Source: an uncultured Clostridia bacterium
Lineage (GTDB): Bacteria > Bacillota > Clostridia > Christensenellales > Borkfalkiaceae
Direction: 5' to 3'
DNA length: 64,000 bases
NCBI GenBank assembly: GCA_934254825.1
Contig: CAKQMB010000015.1
Coordinates: 1-64,000, forward strand
Shown here: positions 25,074 to 32,940 of the stretch, piece by piece
Layout of the letters: the number at the start of each line of letters is the position of its first letter
Position numbering within the stretch: position 1 is the first letter of the stretch
Notes under the pieces: generated by a model
The model's input: the letters and a program-made list of their open reading frames with translations, nothing else
Told to the model about the DNA's origin: nothing
Database searches by the model: none
Program-made: the position numbers and the translations under genes

Positions 25074-26207
25074 ATGTTGGATAATCAAGAAGAGAGTAAA
25101 TCGTCGGACGGCGTTACGGGAAACGCGCCCGTCGGCGCGACGGAAAACGTGAAACAAAACTCGGAGGAGAGTGCGGCGGAAGGCGCGTATACGTTCTTTC
25201 CCGAAAAAGAAATAGTAAAATATTCGGTTGCGAAAGACGACTGGGTCGTTCCCGAAGATAAAAGAAAAAAGACGCTTTCGTCCATACTTTTCGTATTTCT
25301 GGCGGCGGCGTTTTATGCGGTCGGGTTCCATTATTTCGTAGACCCGTGCAATTTCGCGCCCGGCGGAATCGGCGGCGTTGTGGCAATGGTGAAATATGTG
25401 ATTTACGGACCCGCGTCGCAAGTTCCGAGCGGCGGGGTGGATTACAGTTCCCTGTTATTCGTTGTCTGCAACATACCGCTTCTTATCCCCGCGTATAAAA
25501 TATTGTCGAAAGAATTCGTCGTAAAAACGGCGGTCGTCGCCGTTTTGATTGCGGTGATAATGTTCCTTCTCGATAACTTTATCGATCCGAACAAATATTT
25601 TTCGATCAAATACGCGAGCGAACTTGCGGGTAACGAAAAAATCGAAATGGGGACGAGACTTTTGTCTTCGCTTGTCGGCGGAGCGGTTTGCGGTTTGTCG
25701 CTTGCGTGCGCGCTTAAAACCAACGCGTCTACGGGCGGCGCGGACATCGTGGGAGCGATGATTCAGAAGAAAAATCCGCACAAAAGCGTCGCCTCGATGA
25801 TTTTTGCGGTAAACGGCGTGATTTTCGGAGTTTCGTTCTTCGTTTACGGAAACGACACGCTTCCCGTTTTCCTTTCCTTAATTTATACATATACAACGAC
25901 CAAAACGTGCGATTATATAATGTACGGAACAAAGAACGCTCTTAAATTCGAGGTGATAACCGAACACGCCGAGGAGATATCCAAAGACATCATCGAAAAA
26001 CTCGGTCACGGCGTTACGGTCACTCCCGCGGAAGGTATGTTCGAGCATAAAAACAAGGTTCTTCTTATCTGCGTGATAAAACCCCGTCAGACGGTGCAGT
26101 TTCAGGAAATAATCAACCGTTATCCCGAAACGTTCGCGTATGTCGGAACGGTCAGCGAAGTAATCGGTAAATTCAATTCCGAAGGCAGAAAAGAAAAGAA
26201 GAAATAA
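25074..26207 (+). CDS. YitT-family membrane protein
   Basis: The protein has 377 residues. After a 70-residue acidic N-terminal extension come five or six membrane segments (FVFLAAAFYAVGFHYFVDPC, SSLLFVVCNIPLLIPAYKIL, GLSLACALKTNASTGGADIV) typical of the YitT fold. A C-terminal soluble DUF2179 domain follows (EITEHAEEIS-like region, GHGVTVTPAEGMF). YitT proteins are common in Firmicutes and their transport role is not settled. The long acidic N-terminus is unusual. Terminator at 26307-26350. Confidence 0.88.
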   Translation: MLDNQEESKSSDGVTGNAPVGATENVKQNSEESAAEGAYTFFPEKEIVKYSVAKDDWVVPEDKRKKTLSSILFVFLAAAFYAVGFHYFVDPCNFAPGGIGGVVAMVKYVIYGPASQVPSGGVDYSSLLFVVCNIPLLIPAYKILSKEFVVKTAVVAVLIAVIMFLLDNFIDPNKYFSIKYASELAGNEKIEMGTRLLSSLVGGAVCGLSLACALKTNASTGGADIVGAMIQKKNPHKSVASMIFAVNGVIFGVSFFVYGNDTLPVFLSLIYTYTTTKTCDYIMYGTKNALKFEVITEHAEEISKDIIEKLGHGVTVTPAEGMFEHKNKVLLICVIKPRQTVQFQEIINRYPETFAYVGTVSEVIGKFNSEGRKEKKK

Positions 26208-26306
26208 AAAACGTTTTTGCAAAAAACTGCCTTGCCCGATTTAAATCGGATAAGGCGGGCGAACGATGTTCGCCCCTGCGAGTAATCGTGTAATAATCAA
26301 AAAATA

Positions 26307-26350
26307 AAGTCTCCCGCGGCGAAGCGAAATCGCTTCGCCGCGGGAGACTT
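26307..26350 (+). terminator. Terminator after yitT
   Basis: A 20-bp perfect stem (AAGTCTCCCGCGGCGAAGCG and its complement) with an AAAT loop, followed by GTTTTA. A second hairpin (GGGCGAAC/GTTCGCCC) precedes it. The rest of 26208-26607 has no supported gene. Confidence 0.85.
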
Positions 26351-26360
26351 GTTTTATGCC

Positions 26361-26386
26361 GTTAATCGACTTATAAGCCGACTTTT
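26361..26386 (+). repeat. Dispersed ATCGACTTATA repeat, copy 5
   Basis: GTTAATCGACTTATAAGCCG followed by ACTTTT lies just after the yitT terminator. It has one extra A compared with other copies. Confidence 0.8.
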
Positions 26387-26607
26387 GCGATCCGATTGCT
26401 TGAAATTCGCGTAAGAAAAAACGTTGAAAGAGAAACAAACGCGGACGGAATGTTCGTAAAAATAAGTATAAAAAATAAATATCGGTCGAAAATAATATCG
26501 GCTACCCCGAATATTACATACAATATAGTAGGGGGACGCTCGAAGAGCCGCCGAAAATTATCGGGAGAAAACCGATTTTAAAGCGAGCGGCAAAGTGAGG
26601 ATCGATT

Positions 26608-26961
26608 ATGATAAAGAGAGGCGAACTGTATTACGCCGATCTCAGTCCCGTGGTCGGGAGCGAGCAGGGCGGCGTAAGACCCGTACTCGTGGTTCAGAAC
26701 GACGTGGGTAACAAATACAGCCCCACGGTTATCGCGGCGGCGGTGACGAGCAAGCTTACCAAAGCAAAACTTCCTACGCATATCGAACTCGACGCTTCCC
26801 TTTACGGACTGAGCAAAAACTCCGTCGTTCTGCTCGAACAGATACGAACTTTGGATAAAAGAAGATTGAAAGAGCGGATAGGCGAATTGCCGTCGGGTAC
26901 TATGCAGAAGGTGAACGGCGCGCTTCTGGTAAGTCTCGGTTTCGCCGAGAAAACCGTGTAA
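26608..26961 (+). CDS. mazF: MazF/PemK-type endoribonuclease toxin
   Basis: The protein has 117 residues. RGELYYADLSPVVGSEQGGV then RPVLVVQND is the MazF start with the catalytic Arg. TVIAAAVTSKL, LPTHIEL and SVVLLEQIRTLDK match the rest of the NdoA/MazF fold. It cleaves mRNA at short sites. No antitoxin gene with a ribbon-helix-helix or AbrB pattern lies upstream; 26396-26581 is not convincing. A GTGAGGAT site precedes the ATG. A terminator follows. Confidence 0.93.
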   Translation: MIKRGELYYADLSPVVGSEQGGVRPVLVVQNDVGNKYSPTVIAAAVTSKLTKAKLPTHIELDASLYGLSKNSVVLLEQIRTLDKRRLKERIGELPSGTMQKVNGALLVSLGFAEKTV

Positions 26962-26990
26962 CCGGGTTTATATGTTATGCGGTATTATGT

Positions 26991-27028
26991 CGCGCGGAAG
27001 GTTTAAAAAGCCTTCCGCGCGCTTTTAT
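26991..27028 (+). terminator. Terminator after mazF
   Basis: CGCGCGGAAGG pairs with CCTTCCGCGCG, followed by CTTTTAT. Confidence 0.85.
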
Positions 27029-27142
27029 ATTTACCGTATTATATTAAGAACGGAAAAATACTTTACAAAATTATCCGAAAATGATAAAATGACTTTATTA
27101 AATATTTTGCGTCGGACAAGAGCAATACGAAAGAGGAACGAT

Positions 27143-29293
27143 ATGCAGGACGTTGTTGACAGAATAAAAAAATACAAGCAACTTTTTTCCATAACGAGCG
27201 AGGAACTTTCCAAGCGCAGCGGAATTCCGCTCGGCACGCTTAACAAAATACTTTCGTCCTCGACGAAAAGTATAAAAACGGAGACTTTGGCGGCGATAGC
27301 CAAAGGGCTTGACGTAAGCGTGAACGACCTTGTCGGGAGAGAGAAGAAACAGGAGATTTATTCGCGCGCGAGCGTCGATCCGATTTTCTCTTACTGCCGC
27401 GTGGCGGCGGTTACTCCCGAACTTAAAGTCGGCGACGCGGAAGGTAACGCGCAGAGCGTTCTCGACGCGTTGGAGACCTATTCTTTAAAGAGAGTGAAAG
27501 TTCTCGTTTTCCCCGAGCTTACTTTGTCTGGTTACACGGCGGGCGATTTGTTTTATATGGACGCGCTTCTTCGTTCGTGCGAAAAATACCTTGTAAAAAT
27601 CGTGGATTATTCCATAAACTACGACACGCTTCTTTTCGTCGGAACGCCGCTCAGAAGAGACGGCAAGCTTTATAACTGCGCCGTCGCGATATGCCACGGA
27701 AAGCTTCTCGGCGTTGTTCCGAAAACCTATCTTCCGACGTATAACGAGTTTTACGAAAAGAGACAGTTCGCTTCCTTTACCGAGGACGACGGAACGATAA
27801 CGATCAACGGAAAAGAATATCCGTTCGGCTCGAAACTTATTTTCAGAAACAGGAATTTCCCCGAGATGAAAGTCGCGGCGGAGATTTGCGAGGATCTCTG
27901 GGCGGTCGCTTCGCCGTCCGAAAAACACGCGGTGAACGGCGCGAATATCGTTGTAAACCTTTCCGCGAGCGACGAGCTTATCGGAAAAGCCGAATACAGG
28001 AGAAATCTTTGTTCTATGCAGTCGGCTAAATGCGTTTGCGCTTACGCTTACGCGGACGCGGGCAGGGGAGAATCTTCCACCGATATGGTGTTCTCAGCGC
28101 ACAATCTCATAGCCGAAAACGGTAAAATTTTGTCCGAAAGCGAGGTTTTCGGAGAGGGCGTTGCCGTGGCGGACGTCGATATAGGCTTTATCGAATACGA
28201 AAGAACCAAACTTTTCAATTACGACTATCCGACGGATAAAGGATACAGATTTATAGATTTTTCCGTTATAATAAACACCGACAGAGCCGAGAGGTCTTAC
28301 GACAGAACGCCGTTCGTTCCCGCGGATAAAGCCGAACTCGACAAGCGCGCCGAGCTTATTTCTGACATGCAGGCGGAAGGGCTTTTGCGCAGGGTTAAAC
28401 ACACTTCGGCTAAAACGCTCGTTATCGGCGTTTCGGGAGGCCTGGACAGCACGCTCGCCCTCCTTGTCGCGGTTAAGGCTATGGATAAACTCGGCAGAAA
28501 GAGAAAAGACGTTATCGCCGTCAGTATGCCGTGCTTCGGAACGACGGAAAGAACGAAGAGCAACGCCGAGCTTTTATCCGAACAGACGGGAGTTACTTTT
28601 AAGGAAATCGATATAAGCGAGTCGGTAAGAAGCCATTTCAAAGATATAAATCAGGACGAAAAAGTTACGGACGTGACTTACGAAAATTCGCAGGCGAGAG
28701 AACGCACGCAGGTACTTATGGATATCGCCAACAAAACGGGCGGTCTCGTCGTGGGGACGGGCGATTTGTCCGAACTCGCGCTCGGCTGGGCGACCTATAA
28801 CGGCGATCATATGTCTATGTACGGCGTTAATTGTTCCGTGCCGAAAACTCTCGTGAGATATCTGATAGGATATTTTGCGGAGAAGAGCAAAGGGAAAACC
28901 AAAAAAGTTCTCGAAGACATTCTCGCAACGCCCGTAAGTCCCGAACTCATCCCCGCCGAAAACGGCGAAATTAAGCAGAAAACGGAAGATATCGTAGGAC
29001 CTTACGTTCTGCACGATTTCTTCCTCTATCATTTCGTCCGTTCGGGTTTTGCCCCCGCGAAAATCTTCAAAATCGCCGAAAAGACTTTCGAGGACGAATT
29101 CGACTCCGCAACCGTTTACAAATGGCTGGAAATCTTCGTCAGAAGGTTTTTCGCTCAGCAGTTCAAGCGTTCCTGTCTGCCGGACGGGGTTAAAGTCGGT
29201 TCGGTCGCGCTTTCTCCGAGGGGAGACTGGCGTATGCCGAGCGATTGCAGTGCGGACGTCTTTTTGAAAGACCTGCGCCGCGTAAAGCCGTAA
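27143..29293 (+). CDS. nadE: Glutamine-dependent NAD+ synthetase with N-terminal XRE HTH domain
   Basis: ATG 27143 follows GAGGA and gives 716 residues. Residues 5-65 are a clear XRE helix-turn-helix (SITSEELSKRSGIPLGTLNK, ALAAIAKGLDVSVNDLVG-like). The glutaminase (nitrilase) domain has its catalytic triad at Glu125 (FPELTLSGY), Lys194 (VVPKTYLPTYNEFYEKR) and Cys249 (AEICEDLWA). The synthetase domain carries the ATP loop SGGLDS at 431-436. It makes NAD+ from deamido-NAD+ using glutamine. Such enzymes normally lack a DNA-binding domain. The same ORF is continuous across the junction, so this is one gene. Terminator at 29366-29401. Confidence 0.9.
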   Translation: MQDVVDRIKKYKQLFSITSEELSKRSGIPLGTLNKILSSSTKSIKTETLAAIAKGLDVSVNDLVGREKKQEIYSRASVDPIFSYCRVAAVTPELKVGDAEGNAQSVLDALETYSLKRVKVLVFPELTLSGYTAGDLFYMDALLRSCEKYLVKIVDYSINYDTLLFVGTPLRRDGKLYNCAVAICHGKLLGVVPKTYLPTYNEFYEKRQFASFTEDDGTITINGKEYPFGSKLIFRNRNFPEMKVAAEICEDLWAVASPSEKHAVNGANIVVNLSASDELIGKAEYRRNLCSMQSAKCVCAYAYADAGRGESSTDMVFSAHNLIAENGKILSESEVFGEGVAVADVDIGFIEYERTKLFNYDYPTDKGYRFIDFSVIINTDRAERSYDRTPFVPADKAELDKRAELISDMQAEGLLRRVKHTSAKTLVIGVSGGLDSTLALLVAVKAMDKLGRKRKDVIAVSMPCFGTTERTKSNAELLSEQTGVTFKEIDISESVRSHFKDINQDEKVTDVTYENSQARERTQVLMDIANKTGGLVVGTGDLSELALGWATYNGDHMSMYGVNCSVPKTLVRYLIGYFAEKSKGKTKKVLEDILATPVSPELIPAENGEIKQKTEDIVGPYVLHDFFLYHFVRSGFAPAKIFKIAEKTFEDEFDSATVYKWLEIFVRRFFAQQFKRSCLPDGVKVGSVALSPRGDWRMPSDCSADVFLKDLRRVKP

Positions 29294-29311
29294 TATTTTT
29301 GCAAATCGCGC

Positions 29312-29338
29312 GATAATCGACTTATAGAGGCACTTTTT
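29312..29338 (+). repeat. Dispersed ATCGACTTATA repeat, copy 6
   Basis: GATAATCGACTTATAGAGGC followed by ACTTTTT lies between nadE and its terminator. Confidence 0.8.
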
Positions 29339-29365
29339 GCATTTGATCAATCGACAATTTAATAC

Positions 29366-29401
29366 AAAAAGCCGTATAAAACCAAGTTATACGGTTTTTT
29401 C
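29366..29401 (+). terminator. Terminator after nadE
   Basis: AAGCCGTATAA pairs with TTATACGG followed by TTTTTT. Confidence 0.85.
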
Positions 29402-29573
29402 TTTATGCATATATTTTTTCGTGTTACGCGCTGTTTTCGCCCGCGCCGAGTTTTTTGGCGGAAACTCGGGCGCGGGTGCGGATTTCCTCGGTTCAGACAT
29501 TTAAACGAACCGTTATAAGTACTAAAATATAAACAGACGGAACGTATATGTATAGATTAACGGTAATTTTTTA

Positions 29574-29602
29574 TTGACAAGGTGAACAATTCGTGTTATA
29601 AT
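29574..29602 (+). promoter_or_regulatory. Promoter of the SipW/TasA-like operon, with structured leader
   Basis: TTGACA (29574-29579) and TATAAT (29597-29602) are 17 bases apart, a perfect consensus. The roughly 110-base leader has two hairpins (GGGC/GCCC, then GGCGGG/CCGCC) and no ORF; it does not match a riboswitch I recognise. The rest of 29402-29570 is empty. Confidence 0.75.
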
Positions 29603-29717
29603 GCTATTATAAAGACAATCGGATAGTGGGCGAAGTCTGCCCGAGTCCGTTTTCGGGTGAAAAGCAAATAATACGATCGACGGCGGGAAACCGCCCGAAT
29701 GATAAAAGAGGATATTT

Positions 29718-30251
29718 ATGAGAAGAAAAATAGGATATATTCTTACCATAGCCGTTGTCGCAATGACGGTAATCGGCGTGTTGCTATGGTTCAATATTAA
29801 GGACGAAGGCAACCTTAAAGATAAAACGACCGTTACTTTCAACGGAGAAACGACAAAAACGTTAAAAGCGGAAATAGCGGGCTTTTATCCCGGGAAATCT
29901 GCCGATTACACGATAGAAATATCGGATAAAGGCGCGGCGGATTACAATGTTTCACTCGTTTTCAGAAAAAACGGGGATGTCGAACCCGAGAAAAACACGC
30001 TCGGAAATTATCTGAACGTGACTATCGTCGCCGGGGACGTTACGATCGAAAAGAACCTTAACGAGCTTTTCGGCGGAGAAAAGATAAATCTCGGTCGCAA
30101 TTCGCAGAAAATAACGATAACTTACGCGATGCCGCTCGAAATCGGCAACGAAGCTCAGGGCGCGGAAACGAGATTTTTCATCGATCTGACTGCCTCGGAA
30201 AACGAAAACGACGGTAATTCGGCATCGGCACAAACAGAAAAGGGGGAGTAA
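29718..30251 (+). CDS. Membrane-anchored beta-sandwich protein, operon start
   Basis: The 177-residue protein has one N-terminal hydrophobic segment (IGYILTIAVVAMTVIGVLLW) and a beta-rich outside domain with VTFNGETTKTLKAEIAGFYP and NVSLVFRKNG strands, reminiscent of TasA/CalY-like domains. The last 20 residues are Asn/Ser-rich. Being first in the operon and fixed in the membrane, it may be a TapA-like or assembly anchor for the fibre proteins downstream. That is inference. It is followed by the signal peptidase after 4 bases. Confidence 0.6.
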   Translation: MRRKIGYILTIAVVAMTVIGVLLWFNIKDEGNLKDKTTVTFNGETTKTLKAEIAGFYPGKSADYTIEISDKGAADYNVSLVFRKNGDVEPEKNTLGNYLNVTIVAGDVTIEKNLNELFGGEKINLGRNSQKITITYAMPLEIGNEAQGAETRFFIDLTASENENDGNSASAQTEKGE

Positions 30252-30255
30252 AATA

Positions 30256-31161
30256 ATGGCAGACAATCCGACGCAAAGCGAAAACGGCGGACTTAAACAG
30301 GAGAAAATAAAGAAAATTCTCCGCATAGCAGGCGACGTTCTGCTCGGCATTTTGCTTGTTTTCGCCGCGTTCGTGCTTGTGGTTACGATAACCGCGAAAA
30401 AAGACAGCGACGGAAGCTCGAAAGTGTTCGGGTATAAACTTTACTTCGTGCAATCGGGGTCGATGGAAAAATGCGAGTACGTCGACGTAAGCGAGTATAA
30501 AATCAAAAGTATACCTGTCAAGTCCTGTATATTCGTATCGACCGTTCCCGAGGACGAAGCCGAACTTAAAGAATGGTATAAAACCGTTAAGATAGGCGAC
30601 GTTTTAACTTTCAGATATTCCTACGACGGCGGCAGGCAGGAAACGATCACTCACCGCGTCGTTAAAATCGACGAAAAAGGCGACGGCTTCGTGTTCACAC
30701 TCCGCGGGGACAACAGGAATTCCGAAGAAGGCGTTCTCGATCAGGTCATCGACACGACGGTCGCGGAAAATCTCAACTACATTATCGGAAGAGTTACGGG
30801 ACAAAGCTATTTTCTCGGACTTCTGGTTTACGCTTTCCGTCAGCCCGTCGGAATAATTCTTCTTATAATCGTTCCTTGTATGGTAATAATCGCCTTTCAG
30901 GTAATGAGGATCGTGAAAGTTCTGAACGAGGAAAAGAAAGAGAAATCGAACGCGCAGGAACTTAAACAAAAGAGCGAGATAGAAGAGCTTAAACGTCAGA
31001 TAGAAATGCTTAAACAAGGCGTCGGCGGAAACGAAAACAGCGCGGGCGCAAGTGGCGGCGGTGCGGACGAAAGCAACGGCGCGAGCGAAAGTAGCGGCGC
31101 GGACGGAAACGAAAGCGCGGGCGGAGCGGAAATTTCGTCGGATACCGAAACGAACGAGTAA
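30256..31161 (+). CDS. sipW: SipW-type (ER-type) signal peptidase I
   Basis: The protein has 301 residues. The catalytic Ser is in YFVQSGSMEKC (Ser69) and the general base is His in ETITHRVVKI, where bacterial type I peptidases have Lys. The GDN box (LRGDNRNSEEG) supplies Asp. This Ser-His-Asp set is the ER/archaeal/SipW class. Membrane segments flank the domain (residues 25-45 and about 190-220), and a Lys/Glu-rich coil plus a 50-residue Gly/Ser/Glu tail end the protein. It should process the TasA-like proteins encoded downstream. The acidic low-complexity tail is unusual for SipW. Confidence 0.92.
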   Translation: MADNPTQSENGGLKQEKIKKILRIAGDVLLGILLVFAAFVLVVTITAKKDSDGSSKVFGYKLYFVQSGSMEKCEYVDVSEYKIKSIPVKSCIFVSTVPEDEAELKEWYKTVKIGDVLTFRYSYDGGRQETITHRVVKIDEKGDGFVFTLRGDNRNSEEGVLDQVIDTTVAENLNYIIGRVTGQSYFLGLLVYAFRQPVGIILLIIVPCMVIIAFQVMRIVKVLNEEKKEKSNAQELKQKSEIEELKRQIEMLKQGVGGNENSAGASGGGADESNGASESSGADGNESAGGAEISSDTETNE

Positions 31162-31350
31162 ATTTTCCGCGACGACGGTGCAGACGTCATCGCGATATTA
31201 CGGACGTCATTTCGGCTTTATGGACGGCGACGTTACATACGGCGTTATATATAATTATAATAGTGATATAGCGTTGCGCGAAGTTGCGATATGTTCAAAA
31301 GGGAATATATTCGGACGGAAATTCGGATAGAAACATTAAAAAAACAAAAA

Positions 31351-31400
31351 CGAAGAGGTACCTCTTCTCGGCTTATTTCCTAAGCCGAGTAATGGTCTTA
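31351..31400 (+). promoter_or_regulatory. Palindrome-plus-hairpin leader element, copy 1
   Basis: GAAGAGGTACCTCTTC is followed at once by a 9-bp hairpin (CTCGGCTTA/TAAGCCGAG, loop TTTCC) and AATGGTCTTA. The same layout recurs at 38990-39038. It lies 32 bases before the next gene. The gap from 31162 to 31350 holds an AT-rich TATAATTATAAT stretch but no gene. Confidence 0.6.
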
Positions 31401-31431
31401 TAAGAAAAAAATACTGCAAAAGGAGATAAAA

Positions 31432-32124
31432 ATGTACGTTTTGATCATTGTGTTTATCGTATGCACGCTTTTAATCGGCTTGTTCTGCGTCGGCGTTGTC
31501 AGCCGCGACATAGTCGTTGAAACGCGCGAGAGCAAAAACAAGGCTAAAACCGCAAAGGCGGAAGCCGAAACCTGCGCTACGGACAGCGTAGCGGACGAGC
31601 TTCCCGAAGCGGAACCCGTCACGTTGCCTTTGGAAGACCCTGTTTTCCCCGTTGAAACGGAAGAAGAACTTCCCGCTGTCGATATAAACGACGGAAAAGT
31701 CGCGTTTTCCACGGGTTCCAAAACGTTGGACGAAAAATATCTCGAACTTTCCGCGGAATATAAGGGGTATTACGACGACGTGGTTCGCTTTGCAAACACC
31801 GTCGAGGGCAGTAAGCGTTATAAAAACGCGGCGTACGAAGAGTACAAGGTCGGCAAAAACCGTCTTGTTCGTCTTAAAATCCGTAAAGGAACGGTAATCT
31901 GCGAATTCGTTATTCCCAATCTCGAATTCAAGAATTACATAAGCGGCAACAAAGTCGCCGTGAAACAAGCTCCCGCAACGATAAAGGTTACGGACGAAGC
32001 CTCGCTTGCCGCCGTTAAGGACAGTATCGGAATAGCGGTCAAGGCTATCGAGGAAGAAAAGGCTTACAAAAAAGAACAGGCAAAACTTCGCCGCAGACAG
32101 AAAAGAGAAGCCGAAAAGGCATAA
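31432..32124 (+). CDS. Membrane-anchored protein with conserved cytosolic domain, unknown function
   Basis: The 230-residue protein has an N-terminal membrane segment (MYVLIIVFIVCTLLIGLFCV). A charged Ala/Glu/Pro-rich linker of about 70 residues and a C-terminal domain (KTLDEKYLELSAEYKGYYDD, NRLVRLKIRKGTVICEFVIP) follow. I recall this domain in other uncharacterised Clostridial membrane proteins. The C-terminus is strongly basic. AAAAGGAG lies before the ATG. Its place in the operon suggests a role in assembly or control of the surface fibres. Confidence 0.6.
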   Translation: MYVLIIVFIVCTLLIGLFCVGVVSRDIVVETRESKNKAKTAKAEAETCATDSVADELPEAEPVTLPLEDPVFPVETEEELPAVDINDGKVAFSTGSKTLDEKYLELSAEYKGYYDDVVRFANTVEGSKRYKNAAYEEYKVGKNRLVRLKIRKGTVICEFVIPNLEFKNYISGNKVAVKQAPATIKVTDEASLAAVKDSIGIAVKAIEEEKAYKKEQAKLRRRQKREAEKA

Positions 32125-32260
32125 TTTCGGTTTGCTCCGATTAAGATAATCTGTAATAAAATTTTACAATAAGGTTTCGTCGCGGACAAGGCGGAAAATA
32201 TATAAAAACCTTGGAACGCGAGGATATAAATTTAAAAAATCTAAAAAGGAGGGCATACAA

Positions 32261-32893
32261 ATGGGAAAACGCAGGAGAACGCTTCTTATTGCGGCAATGA
32301 GTATAATGCTCAGCGTTGCCATGCTTGTTGCGGGTACTTACGCCCTTTTCAGCGACAGCGTGACGGTTGAAAATCATCTCATCGCGGGAACGTTGCAAGT
32401 GAGACTCGTGCGTACGAAGCTGGAACAGAGAAAACTTGATTCGAGCGGCGTCGTGAGAAATTTTGCGGCGGACGAAACGGAAGAAGACTTCACGCATTCC
32501 ACATCGAAAAACATTTTCGGTATGGGAAACAGTGAACTCATCGCTCCCTCGTCGAGCTATAAAGCCACGATGCGGATAACGAACGGCGGCAACGTCGCAT
32601 TCGATTATTACGTCAGAATCAGGATCGGCACCACCGGCGACAAACAATCGGACGAGAATTTGTGCAAGCAGGTTAAAGTTATCGTCAACGACGATACCGA
32701 AAACGCAAAGTATTTATCCGAATGTACCGACGGTCTGACTGTTCTTACGGGCAGAGTTGCGGCAAGCGGAAGTCAAGCCGTATTCAGCATTAAGCTTGTT
32801 TTCGAAAACCGAAGCGACAACAACAACGCCCAATCGGAAAAAGCTTGGTTCGATTTGACCGTCGAAGCAATTCAGGCGACAGACGGTAATTGA
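32261..32893 (+). CDS. TasA/CalY-like secreted protein with SipW-dependent signal
   Basis: The 210-residue protein starts with a long signal (KRRRTLLIAAMSIMLSVAML) then VAGTYALFSDSVTVENHLIA, the SipW-processed junction seen in TasA and camelysin. The body is one beta-sandwich ending WFDLTVEAIQATDGN, as in TasA family members. TasA forms biofilm fibres; this gene encodes the only family member here without an extra body domain, so it may be the main fibre subunit. GGAGGGC precedes the ATG. Confidence 0.85.
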   Translation: MGKRRRTLLIAAMSIMLSVAMLVAGTYALFSDSVTVENHLIAGTLQVRLVRTKLEQRKLDSSGVVRNFAADETEEDFTHSTSKNIFGMGNSELIAPSSSYKATMRITNGGNVAFDYYVRIRIGTTGDKQSDENLCKQVKVIVNDDTENAKYLSECTDGLTVLTGRVAASGSQAVFSIKLVFENRSDNNNAQSEKAWFDLTVEAIQATDGN

Positions 32894-32940
32894 AATCCGT
32901 GCGAAAAGGTATTTTAAAGGATTAAAAAGGAGAACAAAAA

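Noticed and set aside
26396..26581. Antitoxin gene for mazF
   Set aside because: The 61-codon frame has no ribbon-helix-helix or AbrB pattern and no ribosome binding site.
29605..29717. Known riboswitch in the fibre operon leader
   Set aside because: Hairpins are present, but no c-di-GMP or other aptamer core is recognised.
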